Assembly: GCA_025462645.1 (NCBI GenBank)
Contig: JAOAPB010000059.1
Coordinates: 1-64,000 of the forward strand
Source of the DNA: Edaphobacter sp.
GTDB lineage: Bacteria > Acidobacteriota > Terriglobia > Terriglobales > Acidobacteriaceae
Length of the DNA: 64,000 nt
Reading direction: 5' to 3'
The stretch's first letter is position 1, and each line of letters opens with the position of its first letter. Below are positions 43,667 through 52,088 of the stretch, one piece after another. Under the pieces are notes generated by a model that saw only the letters and a program-made list of their open reading frames with translations, was not told where the DNA came from and did no database searches. The position numbers and the translations under genes were made by a program.

Positions 43667-45489
43667 TGCTTCTCCGATCTCTGATTGTTGTCATCCAATA
43701 GGCCTGAGATGCGTAGCTTCACCAGCTTGTCGATCGTGAGTCGCTCAAAGCCGCGGCTTTTGGCGGAGGCTATGAACGCATCATCAATGCGGAAGATGCG
43801 AAGCTGTACCAACTGGTCGAGGGTAATGTCAGGGAACTGTTGTTTTGTGGTGCGGGCATACTCTGGAGTGACCCCCTGTACTCGTAGCGCCACCAGTTGT
43901 TTTGGCGGGATCGAGCTAAATCCAGCCTCCTTCATTCCGGCAACAAACTCGGGTGTGACTTTAAAAATTTGGTAAGAGACCAGATCCTTGAAGTTAGTTG
44001 GCTCAAGACCGGAGGCGCGCAGCTGCCTGAGAGAATCCGGTGTCACCCGGAAGATCTTCAGCGAAACCAGCTCATCGACGGTAGGTTTGCCAAAGCCCAT
44101 CGCAGCCATGCTCTGCGCAAACTCCGGAGTAACGCCCTGGATCTTCATTGCAATGTATTTGTCCATGTCTACGTCGTAACCGGCCGCGCGCATCTGGCTG
44201 ATGTAGTCACTCTTCGGCGCTGCCATCGCCGCACCACTAGCCGAGGCCGGCGATGAAGCCTGCGCTTCGGTATAGCTCATTCTGGGGGCCGCTGCTACGG
44301 TCGCAATCGGCTTAGCCGCTGCGGCCGAAGCTGGCGCCGCAGCCGGCTCCGCTCTGGAATCGACGGCGACGACGATCCTGGGAGCAGGCGATGAGACTAC
44401 AACGGATCCCAGCATCTGTACCGTCTGCTCTGCCCTGCCAGTAAGACTTGCGAAGACGTGCGGCAGTGGGAGGAGAAACAAGCCAAGCATGGCGCATAGG
44501 CCGAACAGCGAAAGTGGAGCGATCTCCCGCCGCCCCTGAGGCGCTTCGCCCAGTATGCGAACGACCCGCGCTCGCAGACCTGTGGTTGTCTGATGACCAT
44601 CGAGCGCCATTGCCAGATGCAGCCGCTGTCCGCGCTGCTCTTCGAGGCAAAGCAGTGCCGTGGCGTAGACGAGGGGGTCGGAGCAGCAGGCCAACGCTAC
44701 ATCGTCACAGCAGAGCTCTCGCTGCTGGCGAAGGTTATTGCTCACCCACCACACAGCAGGATGGAAGAAGAAAAGAGTTTCAATCATGGTCTGCACCATG
44801 TTCCACAGATAGTCGGCACGGCGGATGTGTGCCAGTTCATGGGCAAGCACAACTTCAAGCTGCTCAGGACTGAGCGCAGTGAGCGTTGAGGCAGGCAGAA
44901 GAATCAAAGAACGGAAGACTCCCATGGCGAGTGGGCCAGAGATGCGTCCAGACACACGCAAATCGATAGGCCGCTTGATACCCATGCGCTGCGACAGGCT
45001 CGCAAGGCTGATGCGAACCCTATCAGGAACCTGCACCAACCCTGTACGGCGCAACTGCTGAATCAGCCACCACCCGCCTATCGTCCTGAGGGAAAGTGCA
45101 AGTACGCCTAACAGCCATGCGGCGTCGAGCCAGGGGAGCAAGCGCGCCAGATATGCCGATGGATCCGGGCGTTGATTGGATTGCTTCGCGAAGCCCAGAT
45201 CGGCAATGGACAGCGATGAGAGTCTGCCTAAAATCTCGTGAGCAACATCTGAAGTCAATGCCTTCGATGGAATAGCATCCCGCGAAGCCTGCAGTTCCTC
45301 ATAGCCAAAGGTTGCCACCGAAACGGCGAACATGCTCAACAAGGCGACCAGCGCCAACCCATAGCGCACATTGCTTCGCGTCTTCGACAATAGCGCAAAA
45401 TCGACAACTCGGTAAAGCAGCGCGATCACAGCGGCCTGCCAGCAGAAATGAACGAGTGTCCAGCCAAGAGCTTCCATCGAGTAGGTCAT
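43663..45489 (-). CDS. BlaR1-like M56 metallopeptidase sensor with C-terminal repeats
   Basis: A 608-residue integral membrane protein. Four helices flank the M56 zinc peptidase site LAHELAHIRRADYLWN (H-E-x-x-H, residues ~218-222) and QQRELCCDDVALACC (third ligand Glu). As in BlaR1/MecR1, the peptidase would cleave the BlaI repressor on signal. The usual penicillin-binding domain is missing; after a helix near residue 340 and an Ala-rich linker there are six ~29-residue repeats (KIQGVTPEFAQSMAAMGF, KIFRVTPDSLRQLRASGL and so on) to the end. It overlaps blaI by ATGA. The ligand is therefore not expected to be a beta-lactam. Confidence 0.88.
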   Translation of the reverse strand: MTYSMEALGWTLVHFCWQAAVIALLYRVVDFALLSKTRSNVRYGLALVALLSMFAVSVATFGYEELQASRDAIPSKALTSDVAHEILGRLSSLSIADLGFAKQSNQRPDPSAYLARLLPWLDAAWLLGVLALSLRTIGGWWLIQQLRRTGLVQVPDRVRISLASLSQRMGIKRPIDLRVSGRISGPLAMGVFRSLILLPASTLTALSPEQLEVVLAHELAHIRRADYLWNMVQTMIETLFFFHPAVWWVSNNLRQQRELCCDDVALACCSDPLVYATALLCLEEQRGQRLHLAMALDGHQTTTGLRARVVRILGEAPQGRREIAPLSLFGLCAMLGLFLLPLPHVFASLTGRAEQTVQMLGSVVVSSPAPRIVVAVDSRAEPAAAPASAAAAKPIATVAAAPRMSYTEAQASSPASASGAAMAAPKSDYISQMRAAGYDVDMDKYIAMKIQGVTPEFAQSMAAMGFGKPTVDELVSLKIFRVTPDSLRQLRASGLEPTNFKDLVSYQIFKVTPEFVAGMKEAGFSSIPPKQLVALRVQGVTPEYARTTKQQFPDITLDQLVQLRIFRIDDAFIASAKSRGFERLTIDKLVKLRISGLLDDNNQRSEKQ

Positions 45490-45878
45490 TGCTTCTCCCT
45501 TTTCTGCTTAATGATCTTCCGAATCTCCTGTAGCTCCTCGTCGCTGGCCGGCTGCATGGAAAGCGCATGCATGGCCAGTTGCGCCGCCGAACCGGAGAAG
45601 AGCCGTTCGCTGAGGTCCCGGAGTAGCTGATTCTGTGTCTCCTCCTGGCTGGCCACGGCTCGGTAGATATGAGCCTTGCCAGCCTCCGTACGCTCGACAA
45701 GACCCTTCTCCGTCATGATCTGTAGCGTCTTCAGCACAGAGGTATACCCAAGTGCGCGTTGTTGACTGACGACCTCATACAACTCCCGCACAGTGGCCGA
45801 GTCCTTGTCCCACAGAGCACGCAGGAGCTCGAGTTCGACCTCCGTGGGCTTCGGCAGATGGCGTTTCGTTTCTTTCAT
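45486..45878 (-). CDS. BlaI/MecI-family repressor
   Basis: A 130-residue winged-helix repressor. The core PKPTEVELELLRALWDKDSA, VVSQQRALGYTSVLKTLQIM and EKGLVERTEAGKAHIYRAV is typical, including the region where BlaR1/MecR1 proteases cut. The ATG at 45878 is chosen over 45902 because the longer frame would start inside the promoter and operator. First gene of the blaI-blaR1-repeat protein operon; it most likely binds the two operators directly upstream. Confidence 0.9.
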   Translation of the reverse strand: MKETKRHLPKPTEVELELLRALWDKDSATVRELYEVVSQQRALGYTSVLKTLQIMTEKGLVERTEAGKAHIYRAVASQEETQNQLLRDLSERLFSGSAAQLAMHALSMQPASDEELQEIRKIIKQKREKQ

Positions 45879-45887
45879 GTTGGGGAA

Positions 45888-45929
45888 TTTATACGAAGAC
45901 ATTCGTAGATGTCAACGAAAACTTTCGTA
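45888..45929 (-). promoter_or_regulatory. blaI promoter with twin palindromic operators
   Basis: On the minus strand TTGACA (45915-45910) and TATAAA (45893-45888) are separated by 16 bases, a near-consensus sigma-70 promoter. Two similar palindromes overlap it: TACGAAGACATTCGTA (45892-45907) and AACGAAAACTTTCGTA (45914-45929), 22 bases centre to centre, on the same DNA face. The start point predicted from the -10 box falls within a few bases of the ATG, so the mRNA is probably leaderless. Confidence 0.8.
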
Positions 45930-46031
45930 GGAGGCTGATTTTCTTCATCTCCTGCCCTCTCTTTCAATGATTTCAGTAGGATGGGCGAGCATCGCCTGAG
46001 TCCTATCGGTGAATTGCGAAAAGGGAGTTCC

Positions 46032-46967
46032 ATGAACCGCAATAACGCGACGCTGTATTCACGACGTTCGTTTCTTGCCGGTCTCGGCAGCTTGGCCATA
46101 AGCAGTCCCGCAGGCATAGGCGCACAGCGGAATCAAGTTGTCGCCCCTTCTTCGCCCCCGAATCCAGATCCATACGCAGGAAAGAAAAAAGTCCTCGCCA
46201 TCGGCGATGTGCATACTGGTTATCAGCACGATTCGGTGTCTCACGCACTAGCCAAGATCGAGCGGCTAGGCCGCGATAGCGGACTCTTCGTCACTTAAAT
46301 CCGCACGGACACTCAGCTCATCACGAAAGGCGAGATCTACGGCACAGGAAGATATGCTGCACCACCGCCCGGCACGCGCCGAGTCAACGCTCGCAACCTG
46401 AACTTCTTCGACGCGATCTTCTTCCTCGGGCTGGGCGAAGAGGAGCTATCCGTCCAGCAGAAGACGGACCTGCTCTCCTTCGTGCACGACGATGGCAAAG
46501 GCTTCGTCGGAGCGCACTCGGCCATCGACGCCTTCTACAACTGGCCCGAGTACGGGGAGATGATGGGGGCGTACTTCGAGAATCATCCGTGGGGTGTCAT
46601 GGACGCTCCTATCATCGTCGAAGAGCCAGGCTTCCCCGGAATGAGACACCTTCCGAAGGAGTTCACGCTACGCGATGAGATCTACGTTCCCACCAATGCG
46701 CCTTACTCACGCGGCAACGTGGATGTTCTGGCAAGGCTCGATGCAAACAAGATCGACCTTACGGTCCGCGATCTCCACCGTGCCGACAGAGATTTTCCCG
46801 TCGCCTGGGTAAAGAACTATGGAAGAGGAAGAGTCTTCTACAGTTCGCTCGGGCATCTGGACAATAGCTGGGACAACCCACAGGTTCAGCAGTTATACCT
46901 CGAAGCGATCAAGTGGTCGATTGGACTGACAGCTTACACACCCCATCCGCATCCAATGCCGATTTGA
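46032..46967 (+). pseudogene. Tat-exported ThuA-like protein interrupted by a stop codon
   Basis: A single reading frame encodes a ThuA-like (trehalose-utilisation, glutamine amidotransferase-fold) protein, broken by one TAA at 46296-46298. Before it: twin-arginine signal LYSRRSFLAGLGSLAISS and the first strand KKVLAIGDVHTGYQHDSVSH. After it, in the same frame: IRTDTQLITKGEIYG, FDAIFFLGLGEEELS, GFVGAHSAIDAFYNWPEYGE, and YGRGRVFYSSLGHLDNSW, all ThuA hallmarks. The family usually has an aromatic residue where the stop lies, so a single-base change would suffice. Could be a decayed gene, a sequencing error or read-through. Confidence 0.8.
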
Positions 46968-47140
46968 TAGTCAGCAGCATGGGGCAATCCTTGACCCGAA
47001 AGATTATTCAGCCTCTCGTCTATGCGATGACGCTCGACAAATATCGTGGATGTAAAGAGCCGTCCGTCCTCGGCATTGAGCGGAGGGACGGTTAGTCGAA
47101 TCATACTGACTCTGCATCCCACTAGCTGGAGGCTTAGAAG

Positions 47141-47425
47141 ATGAACGTTAGAACCATGAGCCAGGAATATATCGTTTGTCCAACCTGCGGTGAGAAACAT
47201 AAAGATTGCAGCGACTGGGTGAAGAGCATGCCGCATAAAGAGACCTGCTCTTGCGGCGCGCAAATGTTGTGCTGGTTTGAGACCGAAGTCACATATCACG
47301 CCGAGGTCTTCGAGACAGGAGAGATACCGAAGAAGAAAGCAGAGAAAGGCAAGACCAAAAAGAGCAAAAAATCCAAGGATGCGACGTCAAAGAAGGCGAA
47401 GGGCCACAAGAGATGGGCGAAGTAA
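47141..47425 (+). CDS. Small zinc-ribbon-like protein with lysine-rich tail
   Basis: A 94-residue protein. The N-terminal half has paired cysteines that look like a zinc ribbon: VCPTCGEKHKDCSDW and ETCSCGAQMLCWF. The last 35 residues are mostly Lys (GKTKKSKKSKDATSKKAKGH), suggesting nucleic-acid binding. Start at ATG 47141 or 47156. No family recognised; there is no clear link to the Tat-exported enzymes on either side. Confidence 0.65.
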   Translation: MNVRTMSQEYIVCPTCGEKHKDCSDWVKSMPHKETCSCGAQMLCWFETEVTYHAEVFETGEIPKKKAEKGKTKKSKKSKDATSKKAKGHKRWAK

Positions 47426-47731
47426 AACTACTATAAGAAGTCTCTGTGATACAGATATATTCTGGGTCTTCTACTGGCGTAGGAGATATCGCATGATTTC
47501 ACTCCCCCAATCCAGACTAGGGTAATACGTCATTTGATCTATATCTATCTTGGTCTGGCGACCCATGACACCTGCCATTGATGGAATGAGAATTAGGTTC
47601 AACTTTCCCCAAGTTCTAAAGGCTGTATGATTTCCGCGGCTCCCATCCCGTGAAATCTCAAGCTATGAGTTTGTTTCGGTTGCAGGGTCAGTGAAGTAAA
47701 AATGCCGCAAAGGGTAGCGAAGGAGAAATTT

Positions 47732-48331
47732 ATGGAGATCAACACTCGGCGAAGCTTCTTTGGCAAGATCGCGGCGATGGCCGCTTTCATAACCGGCGCA
47801 CCAAAACTCTTCGCCCAGCAAGCTCCCTCATCCGGGGCACCGACGCCTGGCGGCGCACCTACGGGTGGTCCCGGCAGTGATCGGCCTCGTCGCAACGGCG
47901 GCGGCGGCCACACGCACAATGGTATCTACTATTTCTCTGGTACCGGTTCCAATGATGGCTATCCCAAGGACGATCATGTTCTTGTAACCGACCCCTTCGA
48001 GAAACACGTCACCCGCACAATGGATGCACTCAAGAAGTCGGTCGAGCGTGCAGGAGGCACGATGGACAGCATCATCAATCTTCAGGTTTTCCTCTGTCTT
48101 CCTCTCGCCGATGGCGTCCCCATGCCGACCGGCAAGGCACGTTTCGACGCACATAAAGCGCAGTACGACGCGTTGAACAAAATTTACGGAACCTACTTCA
48201 GCCCTGGAAAAGCTCCGTCCCGCGCCTGCATGGCTCTCGAATGGATTCCCGGTGACTCGCTGATTGAAATCGTCGGTAGCGCACTTGTCATCAATCCGCC
48301 GGCACCACCCACACCGCCTGCTGGCGAGTAA
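47732..48331 (+). CDS. Tat-exported RidA/YjgF-family protein
   Basis: A 199-residue protein with a twin-arginine signal (NTRRSFFGKIAAMAAFITGA) and a Pro/Gly-rich linker, then a RidA domain (residues ~60-187). RidA hydrolyses reactive enamine/imine intermediates released by PLP enzymes. The catalytic arginine and its context are kept in APSRACMALEWIPGDSLIEI (Arg164, matching E. coli Arg105). Start at ATG 47732, after GGAG. Export of a RidA protein is unusual, since the usual PLP sources are cytoplasmic; the next gene encodes an exported PLP-fold protein. Confidence 0.82.
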   Translation: MEINTRRSFFGKIAAMAAFITGAPKLFAQQAPSSGAPTPGGAPTGGPGSDRPRRNGGGGHTHNGIYYFSGTGSNDGYPKDDHVLVTDPFEKHVTRTMDALKKSVERAGGTMDSIINLQVFLCLPLADGVPMPTGKARFDAHKAQYDALNKIYGTYFSPGKAPSRACMALEWIPGDSLIEIVGSALVINPPAPPTPPAGE

Positions 48332-48364
48332 TTTTTTACGAAAGACATCGAAAGGGAGTTACGC

Positions 48365-49759
48365 ATGAATTGGAAGTCTGGTTGGAGTCGTCGTTCATTT
48401 CTATCCGCGCTTGGTGCTGTTAGCGGCAGCTTGTTCACCCCGAATGAGTTGAACGCTGCAGGAATGTTTGCCAAGAAACCTAAGTCGTCAATGCCCTCTA
48501 TCGACGGCAGCCCCATCGTTCCCGTCACAACCGGGCTTGGTTCGACCGGCGACATCTACGCCGAGCTCGGCGTAACCCCTCTGATCAACATCAACGGAAC
48601 GGTAACTGTCATCGGCGGGTCGGTGATGAAGCCGGAGGTTATGGAACTGATGCGCCGGGGCAACGAACACTTTGTCCTGATCGATGAGTTGGAGGTCGCT
48701 GCGGGCAAGTTTATCGCGAAGCTGTGCAAGTCTCCCGCTGGCTACACCGGCCTGGTGACTGGCGGTGTGGCCGCTGCGATGGTAGTCGGCTACGCCGGCA
48801 TGATGACGGAGGACCTCGAGCCCCGCATCGTAGCCTGTCCTGACGTGACTGGCTTCCCCAGGACTGAGGTCATCATCCAGAAGAGCCATCGCTATGCCTT
48901 TGACCACCAGATCCGCCAGACAGGCGCGAAGTTGGTCGAGGTCGAGACCCGCGAAGAGATGATCGCCGCCATCAATCCGAAGACACTGGCGATCCACTTC
49001 ACCAATATTTTGTCCGACAGGGGCAAAGTCAGCGGCCCTGAGACCGTCGAAATTGCCAAGGCGCACAACATCTATACGTTCAACGATGCCTCCGCGGACG
49101 TGCCACCGGTATCCCGGCTCTGGGAGTACCCGGCAATCGGCTTCGACATGGTTGCATTCAGTGGCGGCAAGGATATCTGCGGACCACAGGCATCAGGCGT
49201 CCTGATCGGCAAGGAAGAGCTGATTCACTACTCCTTGCTGAACATGAGCCCGCAGGAAGATCGCATTGGCCGGTGCTGCAAAGTTGGCAAGGAGACCATC
49301 TTCGCCCTGCTGAAGGCGCTCGAGATCTTCGTCAATCAGGACTACGACGCCACGCTGCGGATGTACGACGCACGCGCACAAGTCATCACCGATGCGGTGA
49401 AGAAGTTCGGTGTGACGGCACGCCCGCGGGAGTTCAACCCTCAGGCTCTCGGCAACGTGACGCCACGTTATAGTTGGCAGATCGATCCGTCCAAGCTTAA
49501 GATCACTGGCCCAGAGGTCATGCAAAAGCTGGCTGATACCCGGCCGGTCGGAATCGGCAGCATGGGTGCTGGCGCGAGCGGCATGCGTGGACGCAATCCA
49601 GACGCGCCCGCTGGTGGCAACCACGGAGGCCACAATAACAACCGCCCCCCGCGCGACCCGAATAGCTTCGGCTTTGCTGTCTGGCAGATCAAGGACGGCG
49701 AGGACAAGATCATCGCGGACCGCTTGGTCGAGATCTTCAGCGAAGCTCCGAAGGCCTAG
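48365..49759 (+). CDS. Tat-exported SelA/DgaE-like PLP-dependent enzyme
   Basis: A 464-residue fold-type I PLP protein. The signal WSRRSFLSALGAVSGSLF is a strong Tat motif, fitting export of a folded cofactor protein. The enzyme domain begins NINGTVTVIGGSVMKPEV (SelA-like) and contains FNDASADVPPVSRLW (PLP-ring Asp) and AFSGGKDICGPQASGVLIG (Schiff-base Lys269). A His/Gly/Asn-rich insert lies near residues 405-440. Relatives include selenocysteine synthase-like and D-glucosaminate-6-phosphate ammonia-lyase proteins, so an ammonia-lyase or aldolase-type activity is possible. It follows the RidA gene by 33 bases. Confidence 0.82.
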   Translation: MNWKSGWSRRSFLSALGAVSGSLFTPNELNAAGMFAKKPKSSMPSIDGSPIVPVTTGLGSTGDIYAELGVTPLININGTVTVIGGSVMKPEVMELMRRGNEHFVLIDELEVAAGKFIAKLCKSPAGYTGLVTGGVAAAMVVGYAGMMTEDLEPRIVACPDVTGFPRTEVIIQKSHRYAFDHQIRQTGAKLVEVETREEMIAAINPKTLAIHFTNILSDRGKVSGPETVEIAKAHNIYTFNDASADVPPVSRLWEYPAIGFDMVAFSGGKDICGPQASGVLIGKEELIHYSLLNMSPQEDRIGRCCKVGKETIFALLKALEIFVNQDYDATLRMYDARAQVITDAVKKFGVTARPREFNPQALGNVTPRYSWQIDPSKLKITGPEVMQKLADTRPVGIGSMGAGASGMRGRNPDAPAGGNHGGHNNNRPPRDPNSFGFAVWQIKDGEDKIIADRLVEIFSEAPKA

Positions 49760-49770
49760 CTTCCCCTTAG

Positions 49771-49796
49771 GACCCCCCCTCCCCCCCCGGGGGGTA
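49771..49796. repeat. C/G-tract element, copy 3
   Basis: Seven C, a T, eight C and then GGGGGGTAC follow GGA directly after the SelA-like gene. It corresponds in inverse to the elements at 31250 and 42620; the flanking TTAGGAC is shared, inverted, with GTCCTAA at 42644-42650. Confidence 0.55.
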
Positions 49797-49845
49797 CTTT
49801 GACTGCAAGTCATCTGAATTCAGCACTTAAACGAATCTATCGCTG

Positions 49846-49965
49846 CAAATTATTCATTCTAAATTGGTTATAGCTAAAGTCGTCTTTCTAAAAGGTTTAT
49901 TGGTTTAAAGAGAAAAGCCCCGGTGTTAGCCGGGGCTTTTTCTGACTCTGTATTAACTATAGCCG
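49846..49965 (+). ncRNA. 120-bp conserved intergenic element, copy B (possible small RNA)
   Basis: Partner of 31079-31198 (opposite orientation). Conserved parts are CAAATT at the start, TCATTCTAAA, AGCTAAAGTCGTCT, the hairpin AAAAGCCCCGG-TGTTA-CCGGGGCTTTTT (49913-49942) and ACTCTGTA after it. The T-run makes the hairpin a good terminator in the plus direction. The least conserved part is the central 20 bases before the hairpin. No open frame is shared by the two copies. Confidence 0.5.
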
Positions 49966-50459
49966 ATTGAGTAAAACTAATATGCCACTTTGGGAAAGAT
50001 TAGTTTCGGAGCATAAGTCTTTCTTTTTGTTTGATTTGCGTGCGGAGCTGCGTATTAGTTTCGGCTGCGGGGGCTTGACAGGAAAAACGGGGAGCGGGGC
50101 TCAAGGGCAGAGGACAACAACTGGCGTCAACCAGCAAAAGGCACAACGGTTGAGGCGCAGGCCAGTTCGCAAAGTTCATTGCAGTCTATAGACGAAAATG
50201 CGAGATTGCGTGCTTTACCGGGGCGACGGAGAAACTCCATGAAGAGCTTGGCGAGACTGTCCCCATCTTTGTTCCTCTTAATGCGGTGCTGCCACGCAAG
50301 ACTTCCCATTTATGTGAATGCTAGCCTGATGCCAGTCAGCTCAACGATGGAGGGAAGATAGCGGCAGCACCGCTTACCTGGTAGTCCCCTCGCGAACAAA
50401 AGCGATTCGTGCTCATTGGAGTGTCAGGTCACATTCGTCTCTCCTGCCCCCTTCTTTAC
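49966..50459. other. Gene-free stretch before the type III secretion locus
   Basis: About 490 bases with no convincing gene, repeat or promoter. It marks the left edge of the type III secretion region; I found no integrase, tRNA or direct repeat here that would mark an island border. Confidence 0.5.
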
Positions 50460-51590
50460 TTAAGACAAAAAGTCTGTCGCTTTCCGTTTAAATGCTTCTT
50501 GTGCTTCTTGGTCGACGGCAGAATCGCCATCACTCTGTGGCCGGGTCGAGCCTTCGTTAAGCCGGCCCAACATCTCCTGTCTGGCCTGGTGATCTTCCTT
50601 GGTAAACTCTGCCGCAAGATTCAGATCGACTTCTTGCACGTTAGGCTCTTTCTCACCGGGTTGAGGCGCCACCGCTGTACGAAGAGCTGATATCTGATCG
50701 CCAGCCGTAGCTGTCGTATGCCAGATACCAGTAACACCAATGCCCTTTGATTCATTGGTGTGATCTTTGTACGGCCCCCTTGCCCATTTGGCTGGGGTCA
50801 TATTGTATGGGCTTTTATTGTAGGTGTTTTCATGCTTTGCAAGATTTTTTCTACTGTCCTTTAGTGTCTTCTCCTCGCCCGGGCTCAACTGACCGCTGTT
50901 CTTCTTCTTTTCAAGCTCCGAGACCGTGTTCCTCAGGGTCGACATCGTACCACTCGGCTCCTTCAACTGTGGCGAACCGAATGGATCGAAGCGAACCTTC
51001 TCACCCGGCTTATCCGGATTCTCGGCTTCAAAATCGACAGTTGCGCTATGACGGCGAACAGTGCTTAAGTCGTACCCCTTCTGCTGAGCGTATTTCAACG
51101 CGGCCGCGCTCTCATAAAGAGTATTTTCATCCACTTTATGACTGCCCTCATGTGCCGGATCAGGCTGAAGCATCAGACGCTCCAGGTGACTGCCCTCACT
51201 TAATGATGCGGGCATCATGGAAGCCAATCGCTTTGCCGATTCCTGGTTGTTTCCCGGAACGACCCCTTCCTTAAAGTGGCTTGGCATGAAAGCGAATTTG
51301 GTTTCGTAATTTTCAAGGGCATCAGGCTGCCTTCCGCCCGAGCTATCGGCAGCCTTGCGCATCTCCATTTCATTCTGGCTAAGCTGCTCGGTGCTCGGAT
51401 TGTTAGGATTTGAAGCTGCAGCATGCGCCAGGAACGAAGAGGTTTCATCAGGGTTGCCATGTTCTGGCCCAGACTCCGTGGCTCCATGCGCCACTTCAGG
51501 GTTGTGCTCAGACCCCAGAGATGTCGGTTGATCCAGTGCGCTCGATTCTGGCGATGAAGAAATAGTGCTCGATGATACGGAAAGCGGCAT
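50460..51590 (-). CDS. Candidate type III secretion effector
   Basis: A 376-residue soluble protein of no family I recognise. Its first 27 residues (MPLSVSSSTISSSPESSALD then QPTSLGS) hold about eleven Ser and no acidic residue before position 15, the composition of type III secretion signals. The rest is hydrophilic and Lys/Glu/Gln-rich, with no membrane segment and no cysteine; a middle block AAALKYAQQKGYDLSTVRRH looks structured. AAAGGAGA precedes the ATG. It is divergent from the harpin-like gene that heads the secretion locus. It could instead be a chaperone or regulator, but the size and signal favour a substrate. Confidence 0.55.
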   Translation of the reverse strand: MPLSVSSSTISSSPESSALDQPTSLGSEHNPEVAHGATESGPEHGNPDETSSFLAHAAASNPNNPSTEQLSQNEMEMRKAADSSGGRQPDALENYETKFAFMPSHFKEGVVPGNNQESAKRLASMMPASLSEGSHLERLMLQPDPAHEGSHKVDENTLYESAAALKYAQQKGYDLSTVRRHSATVDFEAENPDKPGEKVRFDPFGSPQLKEPSGTMSTLRNTVSELEKKKNSGQLSPGEEKTLKDSRKNLAKHENTYNKSPYNMTPAKWARGPYKDHTNESKGIGVTGIWHTTATAGDQISALRTAVAPQPGEKEPNVQEVDLNLAAEFTKEDHQARQEMLGRLNEGSTRPQSDGDSAVDQEAQEAFKRKATDFLS

Positions 51591-52088
51591 TTGTTCTCCT
51601 TTAAATTTTCATCCGTCACAAAGCAAATCACAGAAGAGTCGCAGCCCACCGTCGATCCTTCTTTTCGATCGGCAGCGAGTGACCAATGACAGGCAGCATC
51701 GCGCCGCTGCTCAGGCCTGCTTCGCCGAGCAAACTGCAACGACGTTGCTCTTGTCGCTCTTCCATGCATCGTGAAGATGCCTTTTCAGAAGAACGTAAAT
51801 TCGGCAAAAGTCTTCCCTACTGCGCGCACATTTAACATTTATCTCTTCGAGGGACTTCTCCATCAATCAGTTAAAACGGGTTAGGCCCTCCCTCGGCAGT
51901 GACATTTCAGTGAAGATCGAGTGGGGTTGAACATATGGATCCCGCGCCCGCCAGGTGGCGAGTCTTTATTCTTCGAAATAGATCGAGGGAGAGGAATAAA
52001 TGTTCTGATCGAAAGTTGTTACTAGCAGAAAGATCATATTCAATGGCTGAAATCTGTAACAGATGTAGGCCTCTACAAGGAGATTCAA
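51591..52088. promoter_or_regulatory. Divergent control region of the type III locus
   Basis: About 500 bases between the candidate effector and the harpin-like gene must hold promoters for both. GATCGAG followed by G/A-rich bases occurs at 51917 and 51981. I did not find a convincing hrp box, PIP box or sigma-54 site. AAGGAG lies eight bases before the harpin-like ATG. Confidence 0.4.

Noticed and set aside
49967..50191. 74-codon frame right after element B
   Set aside because: No ribosome-binding site, no recognisable motif and atypical composition; likely chance.
49760..52088. Genomic-island border with tRNA, integrase or direct repeats at the left of the secretion locus
   Set aside because: No integrase, tRNA or matching repeat was found; the nearest tRNA (40593) is too far and intact.
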